Source: Streptomyces olivoverticillatus (lineage in GTDB: Bacteria; Actinomycetota; Actinomycetes; Streptomycetales; Streptomycetaceae). Taken from it: a stretch of DNA of 64,000 bases. A model generated the notes under the pieces. It was not told the DNA's origin, did not search any database, and saw only the letters and a list, made by a program, of their open reading frames with translations. The stretch is taken from positions 62,001 through 126,000 of the forward strand of contig NZ_JACHJH010000002.1 of the NCBI RefSeq assembly GCF_014203555.1. The letters are read 5' to 3'. Positions 34,243-44,795 of the stretch are shown one piece after another. Position 1 is the first letter of the stretch, and each line of letters opens with the position of its first letter. The position numbers were made by a program, and so were the translations under genes.

Positions 34243-34567
34243 GGCGGGACCGTCCTCAAGGCATCGACAGGGGCGTGGAGTCGGCTGGTTCGTACCGCAC
34301 TCCGACTCTACGGTGCTCTCTGCCCTAGGGGAACTGGCGGTAAGCGTGACCTAACCCACGGTACCGGGAGCACAGGGAGCGCACGGGGTCGTCCGGGGGT
34401 CAGGATGTGCGACGGGCACGGGCGTTGACCCTGTCCGTGACGTCCGATATCGGCAAGTTAAAGGCTGCGTAACGTACTTGCTTGGCTGGGCACAGTCAAG
34501 ATCTGTCTTTTCCGGCGTCTCTCCGGTCAAATACCTCCACAGTTCTTACTGGGGAGGACACTCACAA
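34243..34567. promoter_or_regulatory. 325-base divergent control region
   Basis: No gene is supported here. The region must contain the promoter of the M6 protease gene (rightward) and of the small membrane gene (leftward). TTGACC near 34424 is a possible -35 element, but I found no convincing -10 at the right distance. A GGGGAGGA ribosome site precedes the protease start. Confidence 0.4.
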
Positions 34568-36967
34568 GTGAACAGCAGCCAACGGAGGGTCGTCAGATCC
34601 GCCGCCGTGGCCACCGTGGCCGCCGCCCTGGGCGCGGCCGCCCTGACCACGGGGATCGCGCAGGCGGCGAGCCCGACCAGCTCGCCCGTCGTTCAGCGTC
34701 AGGACCCGGCACAGGCCGAGCGCGGCGTCGAGCACGACCTCAAGGGCCCGTTCAGCAAGCAGCAGGAAGCACAGCGCAAGTCCGCGCTGCAGCAGCTGAT
34801 GTCGGGGAACGCCAAGACCGAGCAGCGGGACGGCTCGCAGGTCGTCCAGCTCGGCAAGGGCAAGTACGTCGAAATGGCCCGGCAGAAGACCGACAAGATC
34901 TTTACGATCCTGGTCGACTTCGGCGACAAGGTCGACGACACCACCATGTACGACCCGGACGGGCCCGACGGCCCCAAGCCGCCGGTGAAGAAGTACGGCG
35001 GCACGCCCGGCCCCGCGCACAACAAGATAGCCAAGCCGGACCGTGCCAAGGACAACAGCACGGCCTGGCAGCAGGACTTCGACCGCCAGCACTACCAGGA
35101 CCTCTACTTCTCGCACGACAAGAAGAAGGAGTCCCTCGCCAAGTACTACGAGAAGCAGTCCTCGGGCCGCTACTCGGTCGACGGCCAGGTCACCGACTGG
35201 GTACGGGTGCCCTGGAACGAGGCCCGCTACGGCTCCAACTACTGCGGCTCCACCAACTGCCCCAGCGCCTGGGACCTGGTGCGCGACGCCGTCAACCAGT
35301 GGGTGAAGGACCAGAAGGCCGCGGGCCGCAGCGACGCCGACATCAAGGCGACGCTCGCCCAGTACGACCAGTGGGACCGCAACGACTACAACCACAACGG
35401 CAACTTCAACGAGCCCGACGGTTACATCGACCACTTCCAGATCGTGCACGCCGGCGAGGACGAGTCCGCGGGCGGCGGCGCCCAGGGCAAGGACGCCCTC
35501 TGGGCCCACCGCTGGTACGCCTACGGCTCCGACGCCGGCAAGACCGGCCCCGCGAACAACAAGGCGGGCGGCACCGAGATCGGCGACACCGGCATCTGGG
35601 TCGGCGACTACACCATGCAGCCCGAGAACGGCGGCCTCGGCGTCTTCGCCCACGAGTACGGCCACGACCTGGGCCTGCCCGACGAGTACGACACCACCGG
35701 CACCGGTGAGTCGTCCGTCGCCTTCTGGTCCCTGATGTCCTCCGGCTCCTGGCTCGGCACCGGCAAGGACACCATCGGCGACCTCCCCGGCGACATGAGC
35801 GCCTGGGACAAGCTCCAGCTCGGCTGGCTCAACTACGCCAAGGCCAAGGCCGCGACGAGGTCCACCCACAAGCTGGGCGTCGCCGAGTACAACACCAAGG
35901 ACAAGCAGGCGCTCGTCGTCGACCTGCCGGCCAAGAAGGTCACCACCGATGTGGTCAAGCCGGCCGAGGGCAGCAAGCAGTGGTGGTCCGGCCAGGGCGA
36001 TGACCTGAAGAACACCCTCTCCAGGACGGTCGACCTCACCGGCAAGTCCAAGGCCTCCCTCGACCTTTCCGGCTGGTGGGACATCGAGGCCAACTACGAC
36101 TTCCTCTACGCCGAGGTCTCCACGGACGGCGGCGCCAACTACACGCCCCTCGACGGCACCGCCGACGGCAAGCCGATCACCCGCGACGGCAGCGACAAGC
36201 CCGCCCTGACCGGCACTTCGGGCGCGTACAAGAAGCTGGCCTACTCGCTGGACGCCTACGCGGGCAAGAAGATCGACCTGCGCTTCCGCTACGCCACCGA
36301 CGGCGGCACCTCCGGCAAGGGCTTCACCGCCGACGCGATCTCGCTGACCGCCGACGGACAGACCCTCTTCACCGACAACGCCGAGGGTGACGACAACGGC
36401 TGGACGTCCAAGGGCTTCTCGCGCATCGGCGCCTCCTTCACCAAGGAGTACCCGCAGTACTACATCGCCGAGAACCGTCAGTACGTCTCGTACGACCAGA
36501 CCCTGAAGGCCGGCCCGTACAACTTCGGCTGGAAGACGGCGAAGCCCACCTGGGTCGAGCACTACCCCTACCAGACCGGCCTGCTGATCTGGCAGTGGGA
36601 CACCTCGCAGCCCGACAACAACGTCGGCGTGCACCCGGGCAGCGGCCGCATCCTGCCGATCGACGCCCACCCCAAGCCCGAGAAGTGGGCCGACGGCACC
36701 CTGATGCGCAACCGCTTCCAGGCCTACGACTCGCCCTTCAGCTGGTTCCCGGCGCAGGGCTACACCGTCCACTCCGACGGCGTGGCCGCCCACGTCAAGG
36801 GCAAGCTCGGCGTCCCGGTCTTCGACGACCACAAGAACACCTACTACGACGCGTCCAACCCCACGGGCGGCGTCAAGATCAACGACACCAACACCCGGAT
36901 CAGGATCCTCTGGCAGGCCCCCGGCGGCTCCACGATGACGGTCCAGGTGGGCCCCTCCACCAAGTGA
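34568..36967 (+). CDS. Secreted M6-family metalloprotease (immune inhibitor A type)
   Basis: This 799-residue secreted zinc protease has an N-terminal signal peptide (RRVVRSAAVATVAAALGAAA to IAQAA). A propeptide of about 110 residues follows. The catalytic domain has the zinc site in HEYGHDLGLPDEYD (His362, His366), and a C-terminal beta-rich region includes a predicted carbohydrate-binding-like segment. InhA-type proteases degrade extracellular proteins. The GTG at 34568 follows GGGGAGGA. The length is typical for streptomycete members. It is monocistronic. Confidence 0.92.
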   Translation: MNSSQRRVVRSAAVATVAAALGAAALTTGIAQAASPTSSPVVQRQDPAQAERGVEHDLKGPFSKQQEAQRKSALQQLMSGNAKTEQRDGSQVVQLGKGKYVEMARQKTDKIFTILVDFGDKVDDTTMYDPDGPDGPKPPVKKYGGTPGPAHNKIAKPDRAKDNSTAWQQDFDRQHYQDLYFSHDKKKESLAKYYEKQSSGRYSVDGQVTDWVRVPWNEARYGSNYCGSTNCPSAWDLVRDAVNQWVKDQKAAGRSDADIKATLAQYDQWDRNDYNHNGNFNEPDGYIDHFQIVHAGEDESAGGGAQGKDALWAHRWYAYGSDAGKTGPANNKAGGTEIGDTGIWVGDYTMQPENGGLGVFAHEYGHDLGLPDEYDTTGTGESSVAFWSLMSSGSWLGTGKDTIGDLPGDMSAWDKLQLGWLNYAKAKAATRSTHKLGVAEYNTKDKQALVVDLPAKKVTTDVVKPAEGSKQWWSGQGDDLKNTLSRTVDLTGKSKASLDLSGWWDIEANYDFLYAEVSTDGGANYTPLDGTADGKPITRDGSDKPALTGTSGAYKKLAYSLDAYAGKKIDLRFRYATDGGTSGKGFTADAISLTADGQTLFTDNAEGDDNGWTSKGFSRIGASFTKEYPQYYIAENRQYVSYDQTLKAGPYNFGWKTAKPTWVEHYPYQTGLLIWQWDTSQPDNNVGVHPGSGRILPIDAHPKPEKWADGTLMRNRFQAYDSPFSWFPAQGYTVHSDGVAAHVKGKLGVPVFDDHKNTYYDASNPTGGVKINDTNTRIRILWQAPGGSTMTVQVGPSTK

Positions 36968-37089
36968 CCCCCCGGTAATCCACAACACCGCAGGTCACCA
37001 GCGCCTCGGCCGTCGCCCCCTGGCGGGCGGCGGCCGTTCGCGTCGAGAATGCCAGGGGTGGACCCCAGGGCAAGGGAGGCGTGAGGCCG

Positions 37090-37419
37090 ATGGCAGGCGG
37101 TGGATTCGCGAGGCTCCCCGACGGCAGCGTGGTCGTGGCCCTGTCCCTGGCCGCCCCGCCCGGCGGCATACGCACCGGCACCCCCATACGCGTCCTGGTG
37201 CGCGCCGCCAACCGCCAGCGGGCCCTGACCCGGCTGCGCAACCTGGGCCTGCGCGCCGTCTACCTGCGCGGCAACACCGAGCCACCCACCCCGGACGAGA
37301 TCAGCGCCGTCCTCTACCACCCCGAGGGCCTGCTCTGGCGCTCCGCGCCGCCCCAGGACACCGAGTCCTGGCACCCCATAGGCCGCCTGCTGCGCCGCAG
37401 CCCGGCAGGCGCCGCGTAA
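37090..37419 (+). CDS. Conserved hypothetical protein
   Basis: This 109-residue protein is soluble with no signal or membrane helix. It shows GSVVVALSLAAPPGGIRTGT and AANRQRALTRLRNLGLRAVYLR, suggesting a small alpha/beta fold. The ATG at 37090 has GGGAGG about 10 bases upstream; the GTG at 37081 is too close to that box. No function was recognised. Confidence 0.6.
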   Translation: MAGGGFARLPDGSVVVALSLAAPPGGIRTGTPIRVLVRAANRQRALTRLRNLGLRAVYLRGNTEPPTPDEISAVLYHPEGLLWRSAPPQDTESWHPIGRLLRRSPAGAA

Positions 37420-37437
37420 CGGGCTCCCAGGCGGCCC

Positions 37438-38031
37438 TCAGCCGACCTGGACGACCGGTTTGCCGCTGAGCTCCACTCCCGCGTCCCGCAGCTCCTCCAG
37501 GGCCCGCTGCGTGGTGTGCGGGGCCACGCCCGCGGTGAGGTCCAGCAGGACGTGCGTGTCGAAGCCCGCCCGCGCCGCGTCCAGCGCGGTGGCCCGGACA
37601 CAGTGGTCCGTGGCGATGCCGACCACGTCCACGACCGTCACCCCGCGCCCGCGCAGCCAGTCCGCGAGCGTCGTGCCGTTCTCGTCGGTGCCCTCGAAGC
37701 CGCTGTACGCGGCCGCGTAGGCGCCCTTGTCGAAGACGGCGTCGATCGCGCCCGAGGCGATGACCGGCGCGAAGTTCGGGTGGAAGCCGCTGCCCTCGGT
37801 CCCCGCCACGCAGTGCGGGGGCCAGGAGTGCTCGTAATCCGGGTGGGCGGAGAAGTGGTCCCCGGGGTCGATGTGGTGGTCGCGCGTCGCGACGACGTGC
37901 GCGTACCCGGCGGGCGCATCGCCCACCAGGTCGGTTATGGCTGCGGCCACGTCGGCGCCGCCCGCCACCGCGAGGCTGCCGCCCTCGCAGAAGTCGTTCT
38001 GCACGTCGACGATGATCAGTGCACGGTTCAT
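37438..38031 (-). CDS. pncA: Nicotinamidase (isochorismatase fold)
   Basis: PncA hydrolyses nicotinamide to nicotinate in NAD salvage and activates pyrazinamide. The 197 residues carry the catalytic triad Asp9 (IIVDVQNDF), Lys102 (FDKGAYAAAYSGFEG) and Cys144 (GIATDHCVRATALDA). Metal ligands lie around TRDHHIDPGDHF (Asp51, His53). It lies downstream of pncB on the same strand, which makes the product's next enzyme, so the pair forms a salvage operon. Confidence 0.95.
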   Translation of the reverse strand: MNRALIIVDVQNDFCEGGSLAVAGGADVAAAITDLVGDAPAGYAHVVATRDHHIDPGDHFSAHPDYEHSWPPHCVAGTEGSGFHPNFAPVIASGAIDAVFDKGAYAAAYSGFEGTDENGTTLADWLRGRGVTVVDVVGIATDHCVRATALDAARAGFDTHVLLDLTAGVAPHTTQRALEELRDAGVELSGKPVVQVG

Positions 38032-38136
38032 GGTGCAGATCCTTTGCGGAAGGGCCTTCGGCCGCCAGTGCGGATCAACCCGACGTGACCGAGGGTAGTG
38101 ATTCCCCCTGCGTAAGGGGAGGGGCACACGGAGGGC

Positions 38137-39465
38137 TCAGAGGTACTCGGTGGGCAGCACGGGCTCGCCCCGGGACAGCTGGGTCGCCGACATCGGCAGC
38201 TGCGCCCGCGCCGCCGCGTGCCGCTCCCGCGCCGCCGCCAGCGGCTCCCGGGCGACGGTCCCGCCGCCCCGCACCAGCTCCACCAGCAGCTGCCGGTCCG
38301 CCAGCTCCGCCGGGACCTCGCCGGTGCCCACGACCTCCGCCTCGGCCACCCCGGAGGCGTCGAGGCGGCGCGCGGCCCACTTGCGGCCGCCGATGGAGGT
38401 CTTGCCGCCCATCGACTTCTTGGCCACCGGCCGCAGCGGGGCGTCGGGGCCGGCCTCGTCCGCCCTGGCCACGAGCTTGTAGACCATCGAGCACGTGGGG
38501 TGCCCGCTGCCGGTCACCAGCTGGGTGCCCACCCCGTAAGCGTCCACGGGGGCGGCGGCCAGCGAGGCGATGGCGTACTCGTCGAGGTCGCTGGTGACCA
38601 CGATCTTCGTCTCCTTGGCGCCCAGCTCGTCCAGCTGGCGGCGCACCCGGTGGGCGAGCAGCAGCAGGTCCCCCGAGTCGATGCGGACCGCGCCCAGGTC
38701 CGTCCCCGCGACCTCGACGGCGAGCCCGACGGCCTCGGCGACGTCGTAGGTGTCCACGAGCAGCGTCGTGCTCCCACCGAGCGAGTCGACCTGGGCGGTG
38801 AAGGCGTCCCGCTCGCTGTCGTGCAACAGGGTGAAGGCGTGCGCACTGGTGCCGACGGTCGGAATGTTGTAGCGGAACCCGGCCGCGAGGTCGGAGGTGG
38901 AGGAGAAGCCGCCCACGAAGGCGGAGCGGGCCGCGGCCACGGCCGCCAGCTCGTGGGTGCGCCGGGCGCCCATCTCGATCAGCGGCCGCTCGCCGGCCGC
39001 CACCGACATCCGCGAGGCCGCCGCGGCGACCGCCGAGTCGTGGTTGAGGATCGAGAGGATCACCGTCTCCAGCAGCACCGCCTCGGCGAAGGTGCCCTCC
39101 ACCCGCATGATGGGCGAGCCCGGGAAGTACACCTCGCCCTCGGGGTAGCCCCAGATGTCGCCGCGGAAGCGGTAGTCGGCCAGCCAGGCCAGGGTGGGCT
39201 CGTCCACGATGCCGCGGTCGGCGAGGAAGTCCAGCACGCCGCTGTCGAAGCGGAAGTTCTCGACCGCGTCCAGGACCCGCCCGGTGCCCGCGACGACGCC
39301 GTAGCGGCGGCCCTCGGGCAGACGGCGGGTGAAGACCTCGAAGACCGCGCGGCGGTCGGCGGTTCCGCCCCGCAGCGCGGCCTGCAGCATCGTGAGTTCG
39401 TACCGGTCGGTGAAGAGCGCGGTCGACGGCACGTCCACCGGCAGTCCCAGGTCCGCAGTGTTCAT
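38137..39465 (-). CDS. pncB: Nicotinate phosphoribosyltransferase
   Basis: This 442-residue enzyme makes nicotinate mononucleotide from nicotinate and PRPP. Recognisable blocks are ALFTDRYELTMLQAALRGG near the N-terminus, EVFTRRLPEGRRYGVVAGTG, MGARRTHELAAVAAARSAFV with the phosphoribosyl site, and FTAQVDSLGGSTTLLVDTYD, then VRIDSGDLLLLAHRVR. Length is normal. It lies upstream of pncA in the same operon and is divergent from clpS. Confidence 0.95.
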   Translation of the reverse strand: MNTADLGLPVDVPSTALFTDRYELTMLQAALRGGTADRRAVFEVFTRRLPEGRRYGVVAGTGRVLDAVENFRFDSGVLDFLADRGIVDEPTLAWLADYRFRGDIWGYPEGEVYFPGSPIMRVEGTFAEAVLLETVILSILNHDSAVAAAASRMSVAAGERPLIEMGARRTHELAAVAAARSAFVGGFSSTSDLAAGFRYNIPTVGTSAHAFTLLHDSERDAFTAQVDSLGGSTTLLVDTYDVAEAVGLAVEVAGTDLGAVRIDSGDLLLLAHRVRRQLDELGAKETKIVVTSDLDEYAIASLAAAPVDAYGVGTQLVTGSGHPTCSMVYKLVARADEAGPDAPLRPVAKKSMGGKTSIGGRKWAARRLDASGVAEAEVVGTGEVPAELADRQLLVELVRGGGTVAREPLAAARERHAAARAQLPMSATQLSRGEPVLPTEYL

Positions 39466-39601
39466 GCTGGGATGCTACCTCCAATACTCGTCAGAGTGAC
39501 GATTTCTGGTACGGGGCGGTCCGGGGCAGTCCGGGATGCATCGGGCGCGCCGGGGCGAAAACGGGGACCCCTTTGTGCGCGGCGCCTTCGCGAGTGGCAG
39601 C

Positions 39602-39913
39602 ATGGGAAACGTGAGTGTTGCACCGGTCGAGATCGAACGACCCGAGACGGGTGAGTCGCCGTTCGCGGTGGCCGAACCCGATGTCCCATGGGTAACGCTG
39701 GTGCATAACGACCCCGTGAACCTCATGAGTTATGTGACGTATGTCTTCCAGGCGTACTTCGGCTACCCCAAGGACAAGGCGCACAAGCTGATGCTCGACG
39801 TCCACCACAAGGGCCGCGCCACCGTCTCCAGCGGCAGCCGCGAGGAGATGGAGCGCGACGTGCAGGCGATGCACGGCTACGGGCTCTGGGCGACGCTGTC
39901 GCAGGACCGTTGA
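39602..39913 (+). CDS. clpS: ATP-dependent Clp protease adaptor
   Basis: ClpS binds N-degron substrates and passes them to ClpA/ClpC for degradation. The 103 residues hold the conserved core: [40 protein letters not shown] and [20 protein letters not shown]. Start alternatives are ATG 39602 and GTG 39611; both precede the disordered N-terminal tail. The stop overlaps the next start (TGATG). It is divergent from pncB. Confidence 0.94.
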   Translation: MGNVSVAPVEIERPETGESPFAVAEPDVPWVTLVHNDPVNLMSYVTYVFQAYFGYPKDKAHKLMLDVHHKGRATVSSGSREEMERDVQAMHGYGLWATLSQDR

Positions 39914-40506
39914 TGGCGGGGCACTTCGAGCCGCTGCCCGGCGGCGGGGCCGCCGTCGCCCTGGACGAGGTCGAGGTCTCCATCCTGCGCAGCCTGGCCG
40001 TCCAGCTCCTGGAGCTGATCGGACCGGGCGACGAGCAGGGACCGGACGCCGCCGACCCACTGGCCCGGCTGTTCGCCGAGGGCCCCAGCGAGCCGCCCGC
40101 CGATCCGGCGCTGGCCCGGCTCTTCCCCGACGCCTACGGCACGCCCGGCGCCGAGCAGGACCGGCAGGAGCGGGCGCACGCGGCCGAATTCCGCCGCTAC
40201 ACCGAGAACGACCTGCGCCAGCGCAAGCGCGAGGACGCCCTCGGCGTCGTCCGCTCGCTGGACTCGCTCACCCTCGCCGGCGACCGCGGCGCCGTGCTGC
40301 GGCTGTCTCCGGAGGACTGCCACCGCTGGCTGGGCGCGCTGAACGACCTGCGGCTGACGATCGGCACCCGGCTGGAGATCGGCGACGAGGACGACAGCGA
40401 CGAGCTCTTCCGGCTCCCCGACGAGGACCCGCGCAAGCCGATGGTGATGGCCTATCTCTGGCTCGGCGGCCTGCAGGAGACGCTCGTCGCGGCACTCATG
40501 GCCTGA
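39913..40506 (+). CDS. DUF2017 family protein
   Basis: This 197-residue actinobacterial protein is helical and acidic, with VALDEVEVSILRSLAVQLLE near the N-terminus, RYTENDLRQRKREDALGVVR in the middle and RLTIGTRLEIGDEDDSDEL near the end. It is always found next to clpS as far as I recall, which suggests a role with Clp proteolysis, but no function is established. The ATG overlaps the clpS stop codon, so it is translationally coupled. Confidence 0.88.
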   Translation: MAGHFEPLPGGGAAVALDEVEVSILRSLAVQLLELIGPGDEQGPDAADPLARLFAEGPSEPPADPALARLFPDAYGTPGAEQDRQERAHAAEFRRYTENDLRQRKREDALGVVRSLDSLTLAGDRGAVLRLSPEDCHRWLGALNDLRLTIGTRLEIGDEDDSDELFRLPDEDPRKPMVMAYLWLGGLQETLVAALMA

Positions 40507-40561
40507 CCTGGGGGTTCTTCTCTCAGGCAAGGCTCAATTCGGCATAACGATCGAATCACTC

Positions 40562-40608
40562 TGGTGGCGGCTAATAGTGGCCGCCATCACGTATGTCCAG
40601 ATTTTTTT
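40562..40608 (+). terminator. Hairpin and T-run after the clpS operon
   Basis: A ten-base stem with one mismatch (40562-40571 with 40580-40589) and an 8-base loop is followed 12 bases later by seven consecutive T (40602-40608), rare in this genome. It could terminate the clpS transcript or act as an attenuator ahead of the permease. Confidence 0.5.
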
Positions 40609-40758
40609 ATGGCGTGCGCCACAAACGCATCGTTGATCTCCTGTTTACACGTGATACTTCTTGCCGACCTGCCTCCGTGACGCCACCCATGTCGCGGCGG
40701 GAGCGCTGAGCCGGCCGACCGTCGGCACTTGCAGGACTCCATCCGGGGGGATCGGAAC

Positions 40759-40781
40759 CCGATCCGGAGCAACCGGATCGG
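40759..40781 (+). promoter_or_regulatory. 9-bp inverted repeat upstream of the permease
   Basis: CCGATCCGG and CCGGATCGG flank a five-base AGCAA spacer and lie 22 bases before the permease ATG. It is either an operator or a hairpin near the ribosome-binding region of the permease mRNA. Confidence 0.45.
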
Positions 40782-40802
40782 TATGGAGAAAGGCGCACCA
40801 CC

Positions 40803-42272
40803 ATGACCTCTGAGCAGGTCGCCGACCGCACCTCTGTGCGGGACGGAGAGGGAAGCGGCAAGGAAGCTTCCGAGGGTTACCAGCGGGGACTGGGCAACCG
40901 ACAGATTCAGATGATCGCCATTGGTGGCGCCATCGGCACCGGTCTGTTTCTCGGCGCGGGCAAGGCCATATCGAAGGCCGGCCCCAGCCTGATCCTGGCC
41001 TACGCGATTGCGGGCCTGGTCATCTTCTTCATCATGCGAGCGCTCGGTGAGCTGCTCATGTACCGCCCGGTGGCGGGCTCCTTCTCGGACTACGCCCGAG
41101 AGTTCCTCGGCCCCTTCTGGGGCTATGTGACCGGATGGACGTACTGGCTCTTCTGGGTCGTCACCGGAATCACCGAGGTGACCGCGGCAGCGACATACGT
41201 GCAGTACTGGAACAAGTCGATCCCACAATGGGCTTCGGCGCTGGTCTTCACGGTCATCCTCTACCTCGTCAACCTGATCTCGGTGAAGCTCTTCGGCGAG
41301 CTCGAGTTCTGGTTCTCGATGGTCAAGGTCACCGCCATCATCGGCATGATCCTCATCGGCATCGGCGTGATCACCCTCGGCTTCTCCAAGGCCGGTGACA
41401 CCGCTTCCTTCGATCTCCTGTGGTCGCACGGCGGGTTCTTCCCCAAGGGCATCGGCGGCACGCTGATGACCCTGCAGATCGTGATGTTCGCCTTCCTCGC
41501 CGTCGAGCTCGTCGGCGTCACGGCGGGCGAGGCCGCCGACCCCAAGAAGACCCTGCCCAAGGCCATCAACACCGTGCCGTGGCGCATCGCCGTCTTCTAC
41601 GTGGGCGCGCTCATCATCATCCTGTCCGTGGTCCCGTGGACCGAGTTCATGCCCGGCGTCAGCCCCTTCGTGGCGGCCTTCGCCAAGATCGGCCTGCCCG
41701 CCGGTGCCGGAATCGTCAACTTCGTGGTGCTCACCGCGGCGCTGTCCTCCTGCAACTCCGGTATGTACTCCACCGGCCGCATGCTGCGTGACCTGGCCCT
41801 CAACGGCCAGGGCCCGAAGTTCTTCGGCCAGCTGTCCAAGAAGGGCCTGCCCCTTCGCGGCACCACCGCCTCCGCCGCGCTGATGCTCGTCGGTGTGTGG
41901 ATCAACTACCAGTGGCCGGGCCAGGCGTTCAACTACGTCGTCTCCTTCGCCACCATCTCCGGCATGTGGGCCTGGATCATGATCCTGGTCTGCCAGCTCC
42001 GCTACCGCCGCAAGGCGGACCGGGGCGAGCTGCCGCAGTCCGAGCTCAAGGCCCCGGGTGCGCCCTGGACCAGCCTCTTCGCGCTCGGCTTCATCTTCAT
42101 GGTGATCGTGCTCATGGGCATCGACAAGGACGCCCGGATCTCCCTGTACTGCGCGCCCGGCTGGGCCGCGATCATGTGGGTCTCCTACCTCGTCCTGAAG
42201 AAGCGCAACCCGCAGGCGTTCGAGCGCAAGGACTACTCGCTCGCCGCCGAGGAGGTCAGCGAGGCCGTCTGA
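40803..42272 (+). CDS. APC-family amino acid permease
   Basis: This 489-residue proton-coupled transporter has about 12 membrane helices. The family signature starts at IQMIAIGGAIGTGLFLGAGK, followed by GPSLILAYAIAGLVIFFIMR and RALGELLMYRPVAGSFSDYA. The helix 5-8 region includes FAFLAVELVGVTAGEAADPK. It resembles GabP/AnsP/CycA-type permeases (L-asparagine, GABA or neutral amino acids); the exact substrate is not readable. The ATG at 40803 is clear, with a strong terminator downstream. Confidence 0.92.
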   Translation: MTSEQVADRTSVRDGEGSGKEASEGYQRGLGNRQIQMIAIGGAIGTGLFLGAGKAISKAGPSLILAYAIAGLVIFFIMRALGELLMYRPVAGSFSDYAREFLGPFWGYVTGWTYWLFWVVTGITEVTAAATYVQYWNKSIPQWASALVFTVILYLVNLISVKLFGELEFWFSMVKVTAIIGMILIGIGVITLGFSKAGDTASFDLLWSHGGFFPKGIGGTLMTLQIVMFAFLAVELVGVTAGEAADPKKTLPKAINTVPWRIAVFYVGALIIILSVVPWTEFMPGVSPFVAAFAKIGLPAGAGIVNFVVLTAALSSCNSGMYSTGRMLRDLALNGQGPKFFGQLSKKGLPLRGTTASAALMLVGVWINYQWPGQAFNYVVSFATISGMWAWIMILVCQLRYRRKADRGELPQSELKAPGAPWTSLFALGFIFMVIVLMGIDKDARISLYCAPGWAAIMWVSYLVLKKRNPQAFERKDYSLAAEEVSEAV

Positions 42273-42295
42273 CCTCGCCCCTCTTGATCACAGCC

Positions 42296-42333
42296 GGGCC
42301 CTCCCGTACCGCCCCCTCGGTACGGGAGGGCCC
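42296..42333 (+). terminator. Terminator of the permease gene
   Basis: Perfect 16-base arms (42296-42311 with 42318-42333) around a six-base loop, starting 24 bases after the stop codon. Confidence 0.85.
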
Positions 42334-42369
42334 TCTGTGTTGTGCGGGTCTGTGCTTATCCTGGCGCGC

Positions 42370-42792
42370 ATGCTGACCATCACACAGGCCCTGTACGACC
42401 GGATCGTCGCGCACGCCCGGGCCGACCACCCCGACGAGGCGTGCGGCGTGATCGCGGGCCCGGCCGGCAGCGGCCGCCCGGAGCGGTTCGTCCCCATGCT
42501 CAACGCGGCCCGCTCGCCCACGTTCTACGAGTTCGACTCCACGGACCTGCTGGCGCTCTACCGCGAGATGGACGACCGCGACGAGGAGCCCGTGGTCATC
42601 TACCACTCCCACACCGCCACCGAGGCCTACCCCTCGCGCACCGACGTCTCCTACGCGGGCGAGCCCGGCGCGCACTACGTCCTGGTCTCCACCGCCGACA
42701 CCGACGGCGGCGGCCCCTTCCAGTTCCGCTCGTTCCGGATCGTCGACGGCGAGATCACCGAAGAGGACGTCCGCGTCGTCCCGTCCTCCTGA
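42370..42792 (+). CDS. mec: JAMM metalloprotease of the CysO pathway
   Basis: This 140-residue M67-family protease has the JAMM site: Glu23 (DEACGVIAG), then H79-x-H81-x7-S89-x2-D92 (YHSHTATEAYPSRTD). In Mycobacterium tuberculosis the homologue Mec releases cysteine from the CysO-cysteine adduct. Here it is the first of mec-cysO-cysM, the same order as Rv1334-Rv1336. It may also trim the two extra C-terminal residues of CysO. The ATG at 42370 is the only good start. Confidence 0.9.
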   Translation: MLTITQALYDRIVAHARADHPDEACGVIAGPAGSGRPERFVPMLNAARSPTFYEFDSTDLLALYREMDDRDEEPVVIYHSHTATEAYPSRTDVSYAGEPGAHYVLVSTADTDGGGPFQFRSFRIVDGEITEEDVRVVPSS

Positions 42793-44217
<1,425 letters not shown>

Positions 44218-44325
44218 ATCCCGCACTACCTGTCTGCGCCGGTCCGTAAAAAACAGAACTGTGCACGGGTGAACTGCTACTACCGATGTTGGCACCCGGC
44301 TGACATCATCACGTAGGAGACGCAC

Positions 44326-44418
44326 ATGAACTGTCCCGCATGTGGATCTTCGGACACGAGGCAACTCAACAATGGAAACTGGCAGTGCGGAAGCTGCGGC
44401 GCAGTCACGGCTGGATAG
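44326..44418 (+). CDS. Tiny zinc-ribbon protein
   Basis: This 30-residue frame has AGGAGA 6 bases upstream and reads MNCPACGSSDTRQLNNGNWQ followed by CGSCGAVTAG. Cys3/Cys6 and Cys21/Cys24 form a minimal zinc ribbon. It overlaps the next small gene by 47 bases. Its good ribosome site supports translation, but such a short protein is easily missed and its role is unknown. The region is less GC-rich than the surrounding genes. Confidence 0.55.
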   Translation: MNCPACGSSDTRQLNNGNWQCGSCGAVTAG

Positions 44419-44578
44419 AGCGGCGTGGGATGCGCTCGCCCCTGAAACGCGTGAGCGGTTGTCGGCGTTCATGTCGCCGGAGGTGTTCACGGTGACCGCC
44501 GGCAGCAAGGAGTCGGCCGAGCGTTTCCAGCGCTTCATGGACACGCTGGACCGCGCCGAGCGCCACAAGCCGCTGTAG
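44372..44578 (+). CDS. Small hypothetical protein
   Basis: This 68-residue frame starts within the zinc-ribbon gene (ATG 44372) in another phase and reads AWDALAPETRERLSAFMSPE, then VTAGSKESAERFQRFMDTLD. It looks like a compact helical, charged protein. It has no obvious ribosome site, so translation may depend on the overlapping upstream gene. Function is unknown. Confidence 0.45.
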   Translation: METGSAEAAAQSRLDRAAWDALAPETRERLSAFMSPEVFTVTAGSKESAERFQRFMDTLDRAERHKPL

Positions 44579-44605
44579 GCCGCGCCGCTCCGCCAAGCCC
44601 TGCTC

Positions 44606-44646
44606 AAGGCCCCGATCGCGCTTCGCCGAGGCGCGATCGGGGCCTT
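44606..44646 (+). terminator. Strong terminator
   Basis: Perfect 16-base arms (44606-44621 with 44631-44646) flank a nine-base loop, starting 28 bases after the stop codon of the small gene at 44578. Confidence 0.85.
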
Positions 44647-44795
44647 CCGCGCTCCCGGCCCGCGTCAAGGCCGCGTCCGTCCTGGTGATTCCGCCCACAC
44701 GCAACCCCGCGAAGGGGCCACCACTCGTTTCTCGCCTTACCCTCGACTGCACCGCATGGCCCCCCGGTTACCAGCCCACGGAGGTTCAGGCCCGT

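Noticed and set aside
34424..34452. Promoter -35/-10 pair upstream of the M6 protease
   Set aside because: TTGACC is present but no convincing -10 lies 16-19 bases downstream, so only a general control region is recorded.
37081..37089. GTG start for the hypothetical gene at 37090
   Set aside because: The GGGAGG box would sit almost directly on this GTG, leaving no spacing; the ATG at 37090 fits better.
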